NCBI GenBank assembly: GCA_944324175.1
Contig: CALUVH010000002.1
Coordinates: 1 to 64,000 of the forward strand
DNA: 64,000 nt
Direction of reading: 5' to 3'
DNA from: Candidatus Gastranaerophilales bacterium
GTDB lineage: Bacteria; Cyanobacteriota; Vampirovibrionia; Gastranaerophilales; Gastranaerophilaceae
The notes below the pieces were generated by a model that saw only the letters and a program-made list of their open reading frames with translations, had not been told where the DNA came from and did no database searches. Shown here piece by piece: positions 24,798-33,790 of this stretch. Position 1 is the stretch's first letter. Each line of letters opens with the position of its first letter. The translations under genes were made by a program, and so were the position numbers.

Positions 24798-26177
24798 CTA
24801 AAGTTCTTCCTTAATTTTGTTGAAATCTTTTCCTCCAACTGCTTTATAGATATTTATCGTTGCAATGATGTAGTCAATTTTATTACTCACTTCATCTTTT
24901 TCGCTCATCAAAACCCTTTCTTTATCACGGAGATTTTCAAGTCTAGATTTAGCGCCAATTTCTAATCGTCTGTTTGAAAGATTACATTTTTCTTTTTCTA
25001 TATTGTATCTGTCAAGACTTGATTGGTAATTTTTTTGATTTGTCAAAGCTATTCCCAAAGAATTATTTACTTCCTGAAGTGAGGTTAAAATAGTTTTTTC
25101 ATACTGCTGTTGCGCTTTTTCAAGCTCAAGTTTGTTATATTTTAGGCGTGCCATTTTTGCACCTCCAGTAAATAAATCTAACGATGGCGCCACTCCAGCC
25201 GCACTTTTAAAGGTATTTCCGTTGAATATGTTTCCTAATTGGTATGCGTTAAATCCAACCTGACCGTATAGTAATATTTTAGGTAAAAAATCCCTTCTCG
25301 CTGCTTTTACATCGAAACCCGTTTTTTGGATATACAATTCAGTTTTAATAATATCAGGTCTAAATTGTATCACTTCTGCAGCAATATTATCAGGTATTGT
25401 GATTAGATTAACATTTTCATATTCACTGTGCTGTATAGAATTGTTGTTTCTGTCTCCGAGCAGGACAACCATTTCTCTCGCCACAATATCACGCTTATCT
25501 GTATATATTTCAAGCATTTCTTCAAAATTTGTCAAAAGTTGCTGTTCCTGCATTAACTCTGTTACTGGGCATAATCCGTTTTTATATTTCTTTTTTGTCA
25601 TCTCAACAATTTCTTTTTGCAAATTTACAAGTTCCTTTTGATTTGACATCAGTTTGTCTAACTTTATTAAATTATAATATGTTGAGGCAATGGCAGATGT
25701 AAGAGAGATATATGTTGCGCGTTCATTCTGTTTTACTATTTCAACTTGTTTGTTTATGCTTTTTGTCTTAAGTCGTTTTTCGCCCCAAATATCGAGTTCA
25801 TAAGTCATTGTAAGAGGAAGTACAAAATTCGATTGGCTATAGTTTGGAATTAAAACATCCCCAAACCTGACATCACTTGAATGAAAATCTCTGAAAAAAT
25901 TACCCGCAATACCCAATTGTGGCAATTCTTGTGCTAATGACTGTTTCGCAACCTGCTTTGCTTGTTCTACATTTAATGAAGCTATTTTTAAATCCTGATT
26001 ATTTTGATATGCTTTCATTATGTATTCTGTCAAAATTGGATCTTTGTAATTTTCCCACCAATTTATATTCAAATATTCAAGTCTGTAATCCGTATTGTCC
26101 TTGTTTTTAGCCGCATTTGCTATTGGTAAATTGCACAGCAAAATAAATAGGGCTAGTATAATTCTAAAAATTTTCAT
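24798..26177 (-). CDS. TolC/NodT-type outer-membrane efflux channel
   Basis: A 459-residue outer-membrane factor with a signal peptide (residues 1-22, cleavage near ANAA). There is no lipobox Cys, so it is not lipid-anchored as many NodT proteins are. Repeated long helical segments (NQDLKIASLNVEQAKQVAKQ; RYNIEKEKCNLSNRRLEIGA) and the QLGIAGNF/LDLFTGG strands are typical of the OEP fold. It is divergent from the marR-emrAB operon with a shared operator, making it the probable third component of that pump. ogt follows with no gap. Confidence 0.88.
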   Translation of the reverse strand: MKIFRIILALFILLCNLPIANAAKNKDNTDYRLEYLNINWWENYKDPILTEYIMKAYQNNQDLKIASLNVEQAKQVAKQSLAQELPQLGIAGNFFRDFHSSDVRFGDVLIPNYSQSNFVLPLTMTYELDIWGEKRLKTKSINKQVEIVKQNERATYISLTSAIASTYYNLIKLDKLMSNQKELVNLQKEIVEMTKKKYKNGLCPVTELMQEQQLLTNFEEMLEIYTDKRDIVAREMVVLLGDRNNNSIQHSEYENVNLITIPDNIAAEVIQFRPDIIKTELYIQKTGFDVKAARRDFLPKILLYGQVGFNAYQLGNIFNGNTFKSAAGVAPSLDLFTGGAKMARLKYNKLELEKAQQQYEKTILTSLQEVNNSLGIALTNQKNYQSSLDRYNIEKEKCNLSNRRLEIGAKSRLENLRDKERVLMSEKDEVSNKIDYIIATINIYKAVGGKDFNKIKEEL

Positions 26178-26193
26178 GCTTCACTTTTCCTTT

Positions 26194-26215
26194 TTGTGTT
26201 ATCATAATAACACAA
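26194..26215. promoter_or_regulatory. Probable MarR operator
   Basis: Perfect 9-bp inverted repeat TTGTGTTAT (26194-26202) / ATAACACAA (26207-26215) with a 4-bp centre. It is the only strong palindrome in the 60-bp gap between the divergent TolC-like and marR genes. Size and symmetry suit a MarR dimer, so both transcription units would be repressed together until a ligand binds. Confidence 0.75.
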
Positions 26216-26237
26216 GCAGAAAATTTAGTAAATAGTC

Positions 26238-26696
26238 ATGGAAAAAAAAGATTTATTAAAAAGCCGAATAGGAATGAAATTAGTGCGTGTAGGTAAGATG
26301 ACACGAGCATTGGCGATCCAAAAATTCAAGTGCGAAAAACTTGAAATTACGCCTGAACAATTCACGGTCCTGACAGCCATAATCGACCATGACGGTTTAT
26401 ACCAAAGACAAATCAGTGCACTGACACTTAAAGACAGACCAAATATCACAAGAATAGTTAATATACTTGAAAAAATGGAATTAGTAACTAGGACATCTGA
26501 TGTTAATAAAAGAAAAATTTACAAAATTAACATAACTTCTAAAGGAAAAGCTATTCACGAAAAAATTGTACCAAGTGTGCTTGAGTTATGGCAAGACTCT
26601 GTCCGCGGAGTTTCAGATGAAGACCTTCAAAACTGCCTAACAGTATTAAATAAGATTAAAACAAATCTTGAAGAGAAATTAAATTTACAGATATAA
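26238..26696 (+). CDS. MarR-family transcriptional regulator
   Basis: A 152-residue winged-helix repressor. The recognition region LYQRQISALTLKDRPNITRIVNILEKMELVTR (about residues 54-85) and the wing DVNKRKIYKINITSKGKA are classic MarR elements. It is the first gene of marR-emrA-emrB and lies next to a 22-bp operator, so it most likely represses itself, the pump and the channel in response to an amphipathic or antimicrobial ligand; which one is unknown. Weak ribosome site. Confidence 0.9.
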   Translation: MEKKDLLKSRIGMKLVRVGKMTRALAIQKFKCEKLEITPEQFTVLTAIIDHDGLYQRQISALTLKDRPNITRIVNILEKMELVTRTSDVNKRKIYKINITSKGKAIHEKIVPSVLELWQDSVRGVSDEDLQNCLTVLNKIKTNLEEKLNLQI

Positions 26697-26721
26697 ATAT
26701 ATATAAAAAGAGGTGAATAAA

Positions 26722-27840
26722 ATGGAAGAAAATACCCCAAAAAAGAAATTATCAAAAGATGAATTAGATGAAAAAGCAAAAGAAGTACTAAAAGCAAGAA
26801 AAGAACGAGCAAAGAAAAAGCGTCCGGAATACAAGAAAAAAAGAGTGATTGTACCAACCATCACAGCGATTATCCTAGTGTTGGTAGGCATATTTATGGC
26901 GATCCACTCAACTTTTTTCCAATCAACTGACGATGCATTTGTTGAAGGACGTTTAATATCAGTAGCCCCAAGAGTATCCGGTCCTGTAATAAAACTTCTT
27001 GTTGACGATAACCAAGAAGTACAAGCAGGACAACTACTTGTTGAAATAGACCCAAATGATTATGAAGTAAAATTACATCAAGCTGAAGCCAAACTAGCAG
27101 AAGCAAAAGCTCGTCTAAACGTTACTGATAAACAAATCGATGAAGGAGCTTCCAATGTTCAACAATCATTTGAAGATATAACATCAACAAAATCAAAACT
27201 TGATTTTGCCCAAAAAGATCACAAGCGCTATTCGGATATGTATAAAGAAGGCATTGTCTCCAAACAAGATTATGATAATAGCGTAACACATTTAACTGTA
27301 GCTCAATCTGCACATAAATCAGCTAACGAAAAATCAAATGCCCTAAAATCAGCACTTGAATCCAACAAAGCAAAAAAAGAATCTGTCCAAGCCGAGATAA
27401 AAAAATATGAAGCAGAGGTAGAACAAGCAAAACTTGATTTATCATATACAAAAATTTACGCTCCTCAAGCAGGCATGGTATCAGCAAGAAGTGTCGAAAT
27501 GGGCAACTACGTACAAGTTGGTCAACCGCTTATGGAAATTGTACCCAAAGAAGTCTGGGTGGTTGCAAACTTCAAGGAAATACAGTTAACCCACATGAAA
27601 AAAGGTCAACCTGTTTCTATTAAAATAGATACCTATCCCGGTAAAAGATTTAAAGGACGAGTAGACAGTATTCAAAGAGCAACCGGTGCAAAATCTAGTC
27701 TTTTCCCTCCTGAAAATGCTGTCGGCAGTTATGTAAAAATAGTCCAACGTGTACCTGTAAAAATCATTTTTGAAGAAGATATTTCAGATTATAACATTGT
27801 ACCTGGAATGTCTGTTGTACCTAAAGTTAAGGTTAAATAA
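26722..27840 (+). CDS. emrA: EmrA/HlyD-type membrane fusion protein
   Basis: A 372-residue periplasmic adaptor. A charged N-terminal tail (about 1-33, rich in Lys) is cytosolic, followed by one membrane helix (about 37-55), then STDDAFVEGRLISVAPRVSG, the biotinyl-lipoyl half-motifs, a coiled-coil hairpin (about 115-235), and the beta-barrel (GNYVQVGQPLMEIVPKEVWV). STDDAFV is a hallmark of the EmrA subgroup. ATG at 26722 is preferred over a GTG three codons earlier because AGAGGTG then serves as the ribosome site. Couples EmrB to the TolC-like channel. Confidence 0.9.
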   Translation: MEENTPKKKLSKDELDEKAKEVLKARKERAKKKRPEYKKKRVIVPTITAIILVLVGIFMAIHSTFFQSTDDAFVEGRLISVAPRVSGPVIKLLVDDNQEVQAGQLLVEIDPNDYEVKLHQAEAKLAEAKARLNVTDKQIDEGASNVQQSFEDITSTKSKLDFAQKDHKRYSDMYKEGIVSKQDYDNSVTHLTVAQSAHKSANEKSNALKSALESNKAKKESVQAEIKKYEAEVEQAKLDLSYTKIYAPQAGMVSARSVEMGNYVQVGQPLMEIVPKEVWVVANFKEIQLTHMKKGQPVSIKIDTYPGKRFKGRVDSIQRATGAKSSLFPPENAVGSYVKIVQRVPVKIIFEEDISDYNIVPGMSVVPKVKVK

Positions 27841-27846
27841 AATATT

Positions 27847-29391
27847 ATGACACTAATCGAAAAATTAAAACAAAACCCCTATATAATAGCGGTTGTAATT
27901 CTTTTGCCTTCAATATTGGCTTTGGTTGCAAGTTCAGCTACTAACGTCTGTCAGCCAAATATCGCAGGATATTTTGGTGCAACTCAATATGAAGCAAACA
28001 CAGTAATTACAAGCTACATAATAGCTAACGGAATCATGCTTCCAACAACGGGATGGTTTGCTAAAAATCTGGGTAAGAAAAACTTTTTCTTACTTTGTAT
28101 TACAGTATTTTGTATAGGTGCTTTTTTATGCGTTATCGCACCTAACCTTCCATCTTTAATTTTAGCAAGACTTGTGCAAGGGGTAGGTGGTGGATGTATC
28201 TTACCACTGTGTCAGGCGATGCTAATTGAGGTTTTCCCTGAGGAACAGAAAGGACTCGCGATGGCATTATATGGTGTTGCAGCAATGTTTTCACCTCTTG
28301 CAGGACCATTTTTCGGGGGGTACTTAACAGATAATTACTCTTGGCAATGGGTTTTTATAATCAATATTCCACTTTGTATATTGTCTATTTTTCTTGTAAA
28401 AATATTACTCCCTGATGATATTGTCATTAGGGACAAATATAACAAGAAATTTGATATTATGGGATTTGCAGGAATTGCAGTAGCAATGGGATGTTTGCAA
28501 ATTGTACTTGACAAAGGACAACAATTCAACTGGTTTGATACTCCTTGGATTTGCTGGTTGACAGGTATTTCGATTTTTTCATTTGTGTTTTTCTACGTAT
28601 GGGAATTAGAATACAAATATCCGCTTATCGATATAAGAGTATTCAAAGACAAAAATTTTCTTTTTGGAACAAGCGTTAGTTCGGTTGTTAATATAATTTT
28701 GTATTCAACATTACTTTTGGTACCTTTATTTTCACAAGGACTTATCGGATATAGTCCTTCAGCTTCAGGATTTGCAATGTTACCACGTGCCATTGTATGC
28801 CTATTTGGATTACTTTTAATGGGTGAAATAGCAAAATATGTAGAACATAAACTACTTACGACTATCGGTTTTTTAATTATGGCTGGTGCTGTATTTAGCC
28901 TTTCTTGTTTAAATACAACCGCCTCCATTGAAAGCATTATAATTCCAAACATGGTTTTGTGTTTTGGAGTATCTGTTGCTTTTGTTCCTATTACTGCACT
29001 ATCTTTCATGACATTACCAAAAAACAAAACAGCAGATGCTGCCGGATTACACGCACTATTCAAAAATATAGTTACAGCTATGGCAACTTCGATATCTTCA
29101 ACTTTTATCGCAAGAGCTTCTCAGGTCTATCAAAATAACCTAGTAGGACATCTTGCTTTTCATAATCCTGTGTATAGATTAAAATTAGCTGCATTACAAC
29201 ATAAATTTGCAACTTATTATCCTTCAATAGTCGCAGCGAAAAAAGCAAATGGAGCTATATATAAGGAATTACTTTTACAGTCAAAGCTCGGGGCATTTTA
29301 TGATGCTTTTCTAATTCTTGCTTTTCTTGCGGTTATTATAATTCCTCTAATTTATATATTGAAAAACAAGACAAAAAAAGCCTCCGCATAA
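27847..29391 (+). CDS. emrB: EmrB/QacA-type MFS drug exporter (DHA2, 14 TM)
   Basis: A 514-residue proton-coupled exporter of the DHA2 family with about 14 membrane helices. Family motifs visible: NVCQPNIAGYFGA (motif D1 region), ARLVQGVGGGCILPL (motif B/C-like, around residues 105-120), and GPFFGGYLTDNYSWQWVFIINIP. Together with the EmrA-like adaptor and the divergent channel it should form a tripartite pump for hydrophobic or amphiphilic toxic compounds. Six bases separate it from emrA. A terminator overlaps its stop codon. Confidence 0.9.
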   Translation: MTLIEKLKQNPYIIAVVILLPSILALVASSATNVCQPNIAGYFGATQYEANTVITSYIIANGIMLPTTGWFAKNLGKKNFFLLCITVFCIGAFLCVIAPNLPSLILARLVQGVGGGCILPLCQAMLIEVFPEEQKGLAMALYGVAAMFSPLAGPFFGGYLTDNYSWQWVFIINIPLCILSIFLVKILLPDDIVIRDKYNKKFDIMGFAGIAVAMGCLQIVLDKGQQFNWFDTPWICWLTGISIFSFVFFYVWELEYKYPLIDIRVFKDKNFLFGTSVSSVVNIILYSTLLLVPLFSQGLIGYSPSASGFAMLPRAIVCLFGLLLMGEIAKYVEHKLLTTIGFLIMAGAVFSLSCLNTTASIESIIIPNMVLCFGVSVAFVPITALSFMTLPKNKTADAAGLHALFKNIVTAMATSISSTFIARASQVYQNNLVGHLAFHNPVYRLKLAALQHKFATYYPSIVAAKKANGAIYKELLLQSKLGAFYDAFLILAFLAVIIIPLIYILKNKTKKASA

Positions 29392-29408
29392 ATTGCGAAG
29401 GCTTTTTA
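29378..29408 (+). terminator. Terminator at the end of emrB
   Basis: 9-bp stem with one mismatch (GCCTCCGCA/TGCGAAGGC, 29380-29388 and 29394-29402) then T5. The loop contains the emrB stop codon. Confidence 0.85.
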
Positions 29409-29441
29409 AAAGTTTTTTAATTTTTCTTAAATCAAGAATTC

Positions 29442-30767
29442 CTAATGTAAGAATCTCAAGTAAATATATGCAGCACTTAAAGCTAAAGATATTATCATCG
29501 TAATAAACCCATACTTTAAGAACTTCATAAATTGAATTGGGTGACCATGATGAGCTGAAGTTTCAGAAACTATAACATTAGCAGCTGCACCAATTATTGT
29601 CATATTTCCACCAAGACAAGCACCTAGTGACAAGCACCACCAAAGCGGATATGTGTAATCATGTCCCATTACATTTTCAATTTCTAAAAGCATTGGTGTC
29701 ATTGTCGCTGTATATGGAATGTTATCAATGATACCTGAAATAAAACCAGATGCCCACAAAATAATCATTGCAGTAGCTTCTTGTGAGCCTTGGGTAACAT
29801 TTAATATCCATTTTGCCATTAACGCAATACCACCGGAAGCTTCTAGACCACCAATGATTATGAATAAGCCAATAAAGAAAAATATTGTATTCCACTCAAC
29901 TTCTTTTAAAATACCTGTAGGCTTTTCAAACAAAAGCAAAAAGCTTGCACCCAACATTGCTGTAACACAAGTTTCAATATGAGTTATGTCATGCAAAACG
30001 AAACCTAAAATTACCAAAGCAAGTACAATAGCACTTCTAATCATCAACGGAAAATCTGTGATAGTTTTAGAATTATCAAGGTTTGCAACAGCCGCCATTT
30101 TTTCAGGAGTTGTAACAAGCTGCTTTCTAAATACAAAAGTCATTAACCCTACTATTACCAAGAAAATTACCGCAATAATCGGAGTTAACACCAGTACAAA
30201 ATCCATAAATGATAATCCTGCAGCACTACCAATAATAATATTTGGAGGATCACCAATTAATGTTGCAGTTCCACCTATGTTAGATGAAAAAATCTCCGTA
30301 ATTAAAAACGGAATAGGATTGATATCTAATTGTGTTGCTATGAAAAATGTAACAGGCATAATCAAAATTACAGTCGTTACATTATCCAAAAAAGCAGAAG
30401 TTACTGCGGTAAATAACCCTAATACAAAAAGCACCATTTTTGGATGACCTTTTGTCAAACGCAATAACTCATTTGCAATCCAGTTAAACATACCACTTCT
30501 GGTCGCAATACTTACAATAATCATCATTGATACAAGTAAAAATATTACATTGAAATCAACAAAATTAATGAAATAATGTGCGTTTAAAACGCCATCAGCC
30601 ATTTTTGTTTGGCTAACAAGTCCTAAAAGTATTGTGAGAGCTGCACCCAATAATGCAACCGTCACTTTAGGAATTTTTTCTGTCGCTATAAATACGTACG
30701 CAACTAATAGAATTGTCGCAGAAATGACAACGCTATGGGCTTGTACAAGCGCAAGTAAATGTTCCAT
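29442..30767 (-). CDS. ArsB/NhaD-type ion transporter
   Basis: A 441-residue membrane protein of the ion-transporter superfamily that includes ArsB, NhaD and the P-protein. About 11-12 hydrophobic helices; SAFLDNVTTVILIMPVTFF and SSNIGGTATLIGDPPNIIIG (about residues 105-155), and in the second half SGIIDNIPYTATMTPML and GNMTIIGAAANVIV, are the paired signature loops of this fold. ATG at 30767 follows AAAGGAGAGG. Substrate (sodium, arsenite or carboxylate) cannot be told from sequence; DNVTT/GDPPN favour the NhaD/P-protein branch. Single gene. Confidence 0.85.
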   Translation of the reverse strand: MEHLLALVQAHSVVISATILLVAYVFIATEKIPKVTVALLGAALTILLGLVSQTKMADGVLNAHYFINFVDFNVIFLLVSMMIIVSIATRSGMFNWIANELLRLTKGHPKMVLFVLGLFTAVTSAFLDNVTTVILIMPVTFFIATQLDINPIPFLITEIFSSNIGGTATLIGDPPNIIIGSAAGLSFMDFVLVLTPIIAVIFLVIVGLMTFVFRKQLVTTPEKMAAVANLDNSKTITDFPLMIRSAIVLALVILGFVLHDITHIETCVTAMLGASFLLLFEKPTGILKEVEWNTIFFFIGLFIIIGGLEASGGIALMAKWILNVTQGSQEATAMIILWASGFISGIIDNIPYTATMTPMLLEIENVMGHDYTYPLWWCLSLGACLGGNMTIIGAAANVIVSETSAHHGHPIQFMKFLKYGFITMIISLALSAAYIYLRFLH

Positions 30768-30780
30768 CTTCCTCTCCTTT

Positions 30781-30810
30781 GAGATATACTGCACTATTTC
30801 GAGATATACT
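30781..30810. repeat. Paired direct repeats upstream of the transporter gene
   Basis: GAGATATACT occurs twice (30781-30790 and 30801-30810) exactly 20 bp apart, that is two helical turns, immediately upstream of the ribosome site. This spacing suits a regulator binding on one DNA face, or it may be part of the leader RNA. No cognate regulator is apparent. Confidence 0.45.
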
Positions 30811-30870
30811 CTGAAATACAGCAGAATATCACCTTATTATGTATAACAAATTCAGTCTATTACAAAAAAA

Positions 30871-31875
30871 CTAATTTTGCAAAATATAGTTCGCGTCAAT
30901 GATTTTATAGTTATCATCTACTGAATTAATGAAAAATTTTGAGTTTCTAGGCAAAATAAATTCAGCATTTGCACCGGTATTCAACTCACGAGTAGTAAAT
31001 CGCCTACAATCAATACCCTTTGTCCCCTTAGGCAAATGAATTCTCATTACATACCCACTCTGTTCACCAAATTGTGCAATAGTTTCAGCCGCATTCCTTG
31101 AAGTCGAAACAAACGCCTTATCAGTTAACGTATTACCAGCAAATAATTCATGTGCAAAATCAAGTACATTCCCACTATCTTTTGTTACAATTCCTCTAAA
31201 TACAGTCGCATCATTTTCTAAAGGTTGGGCAGCCTCCATCATTGCATCCATTGTTCTTATTTCAATACTTGTCTTTGGTGAAATTTTACCAAGTCTTAAA
31301 GGTATATTAAAAGCATATTCATCTTGATAAGATGCAACCATCTCCGCTTCATGACTTGTAAACAATCTTTTATCTGTATATGGAATAGGCTTATCTTCTT
31401 TTTTTACAAGCTTTGAAAGTCTTTCCATTTGACGGTCAAAATTATCCTTTGCAATATTCGTTATTTTAGGAAATTTTTCACGAATTATATCTTTTAAACG
31501 TTCATTTTTAAATAACTCTTTATCTATAAAATCAACATCAATATCAACATCAGGTTTTAAGTTTGAAGTAACAGGACTTTCAGCAGCTCCTGTAAAACTA
31601 TTATTTGCAGTTGTAGCAGCCTTTTTAAACCAGCGCAAAACCGGACCTTTTGCCTTCGTAATTGCAATACCCGCAACAACAATACCTGCTAATATTGTAG
31701 CTCCTTTCATAGCCGCAGAAGCATGTCTTTTTTCTGTTAATTGATTTGAAGCAAACTCGGTATTTTTTACTTCTTCTTTTTGGGATGCACTGAGTGGTTG
31801 ATTGATATTTTGAATATTTGTTTTCTGTACTGAGCCCGCTATAATTTTTGAATTGATATCATCAAATCCTATCAT
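30871..31875 (-). CDS. Probable ADP-ribosyltransferase (ADPRT exoenzyme fold)
   Basis: A 334-residue protein. Residues 1-55 are Asn/Gln/Ser-rich; a hydrophobic helix GATILAGIVVAGIAITKA (about 58-75) follows, then a Lys-rich linker. From about 170 the C-terminal domain shows the order of R-S-E class ADP-ribosyltransferases: ATVFRGIV (arginine, about 225), DKAFVSTSRN (the STS motif, about 253), and ANAEFILPRNSKFF (about 300-313), which corresponds to the ARTT loop with (E/Q)xE. Here the loop reads N-A-E, keeping the catalytic Glu but not the upstream Glu/Gln. Candidate toxin or host-directed effector; target unknown. ATG 31875 is preferred over a GTG ten codons upstream. Confidence 0.7.
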   Translation of the reverse strand: MIGFDDINSKIIAGSVQKTNIQNINQPLSASQKEEVKNTEFASNQLTEKRHASAAMKGATILAGIVVAGIAITKAKGPVLRWFKKAATTANNSFTGAAESPVTSNLKPDVDIDVDFIDKELFKNERLKDIIREKFPKITNIAKDNFDRQMERLSKLVKKEDKPIPYTDKRLFTSHEAEMVASYQDEYAFNIPLRLGKISPKTSIEIRTMDAMMEAAQPLENDATVFRGIVTKDSGNVLDFAHELFAGNTLTDKAFVSTSRNAAETIAQFGEQSGYVMRIHLPKGTKGIDCRRFTTRELNTGANAEFILPRNSKFFINSVDDNYKIIDANYILQN

Positions 31876-31956
31876 GTTCAATTTTCCATGCACTAAAAAT
31901 TCCACTACAATATATCAAAGCATGTAAAAAAGTTTTTTGCTAGTTTATAACAAAAC

Positions 31957-32229
31957 TTAAACTAATTCCAAATTTTTTATCGAAAAATTACTTAACAAAT
32001 GATCTATTTCTTGGACTTCATGTCTGTATTTAATTTTTCCATTAGGGAATTTACCATAAAAATAAGCAGAAGAAACCGCTAATATTTTAGTTGCATCAAT
32101 AATATTCAAAGAAGATAAATCCATTGAAAACTCCGACTTTCTTGATTTTGCAATGTATTTTTTTATATCATCGAATGCCGATGAAATATTATTTATCTTT
32201 ATATCAAATTTATGCACTGTATTTATCAT
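31957..32229 (-). CDS. Small protein of unknown function
   Basis: A 90-residue protein that I do not recognise. It begins MINTVHKFDIKINNISSAFD and has a helical centre DLSSLNIIDATKILAVSSAY, which looks faintly STAS-like, then a basic stretch. No signal peptide or membrane helix. The start lacks a strong ribosome site. It lies 81 bp upstream of the ADP-ribosyltransferase gene on the same strand and could share its transcript; an immunity or chaperone role is speculative. Confidence 0.55.
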   Translation of the reverse strand: MINTVHKFDIKINNISSAFDDIKKYIAKSRKSEFSMDLSSLNIIDATKILAVSSAYFYGKFPNGKIKYRHEVQEIDHLLSNFSIKNLELV

Positions 32230-32346
32230 TTCTAATACCTATAACCAATCAGGCGAATAAAAAAAATAAAAATTTAAACTTTCGTATAATTTTAGTACTT
32301 TTGAATGATATTGTTGTATAATGCAAGAAAGATAAGGGGAATAAAA

Positions 32347-33318
32347 ATGCTTATGAAAACAATAAACGATTTGGCAAAAGAAGTATTAGATATAGAAGCG
32401 AATTCAATTTTACGCTTAAAAAACAACATCGGCGAAGATTTTGATAAAGCAATAGACTTATTGTATAACTGCAAAGGTCGAGTTATCATCACAGGCATGG
32501 GCAAGTCCGGTCTTATAGGACGTAAAATTGCAGCGACCTTAACATCAACAGGAACTCCGTCTTACTTTTTGCATCCTGCAGAAAGTACCCATGGAGATTC
32601 AGGAATTATAACTCGTAATGACGTTGTGATAGCAATTTCAAATAGTGGTGAGACGCAAGAGTTGTTGAACCTTTTGCCTTTAATTAAACGTTTTGGAGTT
32701 TCAATGATAGGTATGACAGGAAAAACCAATTCAACACTTGCCAATTCAAGCGATGTGGTGTTGGACATATCAGTAGAGCGAGAAGCATGCCCGCTTAATA
32801 AAGCTCCAACCGCGAGTACCACAGCGACTTTAGCTATGGGAGATGCACTTGCAGTTTGCCTGCTAGAAAAACGAGGATTTTCAGAAGAAGATTTTCTTGT
32901 ATTCCATCCGTCAGGTGCATTAGGAAAAGGATTTTTATATCGCGTTGAAGATTTGATGTTAACAGGTGAAAAATTACCATTAGCCAAAGAAAATGAACGT
33001 TTCGTTGATGTTATAGAAATAATATCCTCACATAAACTGGGTATGGCAATGATTATAAATGATCAGGGTGAATTAACAGGAGTGTTAACAGACGGTGATA
33101 TAAGAAGGACTTTGATGAAACATAATAATATACAGTCACTTATTATAAAAGATGTCATGACTCAGAACCCTAAACGAATTTCTAAATCCGATTACGGTGC
33201 TAGTGCATTGCATTTAATGGAAAAATATTCAATTACTGCTTTGGCTGTAGTTGATACTGATAACAGGCCTATAGGTGTAATTCATATCCATGATTTATTA
33301 AAGGCAGGTGTAGCTTAA
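32347..33318 (+). CDS. kdsD: Arabinose-5-phosphate isomerase
   Basis: A 323-residue enzyme making arabinose 5-phosphate from ribulose 5-phosphate, the first step to KDO for lipopolysaccharide. N-terminal SIS domain with ITGMGKSGLIGRKIAATLTS (about 45-64), HPAESTHGD and the ISNSGET loop, and two CBS domains (about 205-323). ATG at 32347 follows AAGGGG. First gene of kdsD-kdsC-queD-uppP; its stop overlaps the kdsC start. Confidence 0.93.
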   Translation: MLMKTINDLAKEVLDIEANSILRLKNNIGEDFDKAIDLLYNCKGRVIITGMGKSGLIGRKIAATLTSTGTPSYFLHPAESTHGDSGIITRNDVVIAISNSGETQELLNLLPLIKRFGVSMIGMTGKTNSTLANSSDVVLDISVEREACPLNKAPTASTTATLAMGDALAVCLLEKRGFSEEDFLVFHPSGALGKGFLYRVEDLMLTGEKLPLAKENERFVDVIEIISSHKLGMAMIINDQGELTGVLTDGDIRRTLMKHNNIQSLIIKDVMTQNPKRISKSDYGASALHLMEKYSITALAVVDTDNRPIGVIHIHDLLKAGVA

Positions 33319-33785
33319 TGACGATAAAATTAGCCGCATTTGATGTAGATGGAGTATTAACTGATGGAAGTCTTACATTTGATGAAGAAGGTAGAGAATA
33401 TAAAACTTTTAACGCAAAAGACGGACAGGGAATTGTAAATCTTAATAAAGCAGGTATTATTACTGCAATAATTACTGCAAGACAAAACGGTACAGTTTAT
33501 CATCGCGCAAAAAATTTGCAAATTAAAGAATTGCATCAGGGGGTCAAAAATAAAATTGAAACCCTTAAAAGTATTATGGCTAAATATAACATCTCTTTTA
33601 ATGAAATTTCATATATGGGAGATGATTTGCCTGATATATGTATTTTGAAAGAAGTAAAATTAGCTGCTTGTCCTGCTGATGCAGTGGATGAAGTAAAAGC
33701 TGTCGCTAATTTCATATCAAGTAAAAACGGTGGTCGCGGAGCAGTAAGAGAACTTTGCGATAAAATTATAAAAGAAATGGAGTAG
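33318..33785 (+). CDS. kdsC: KDO-8-phosphate phosphatase
   Basis: A 155-residue HAD-family phosphatase, C0 type without a cap. Motif I DVDGVLTDGSL (about 9-19), motif II TARQNG (about 53-58), motif IV MGDDLPD (about 100-106). GGRGAVRELCDKI near the end is characteristic of KdsC tails that close the neighbour's active site in the tetramer. Together with kdsD it indicates KDO and an outer membrane with lipopolysaccharide. Confidence 0.93.
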   Translation: MTIKLAAFDVDGVLTDGSLTFDEEGREYKTFNAKDGQGIVNLNKAGIITAIITARQNGTVYHRAKNLQIKELHQGVKNKIETLKSIMAKYNISFNEISYMGDDLPDICILKEVKLAACPADAVDEVKAVANFISSKNGGRGAVRELCDKIIKEME

Positions 33786-33790
33786 ACAAT

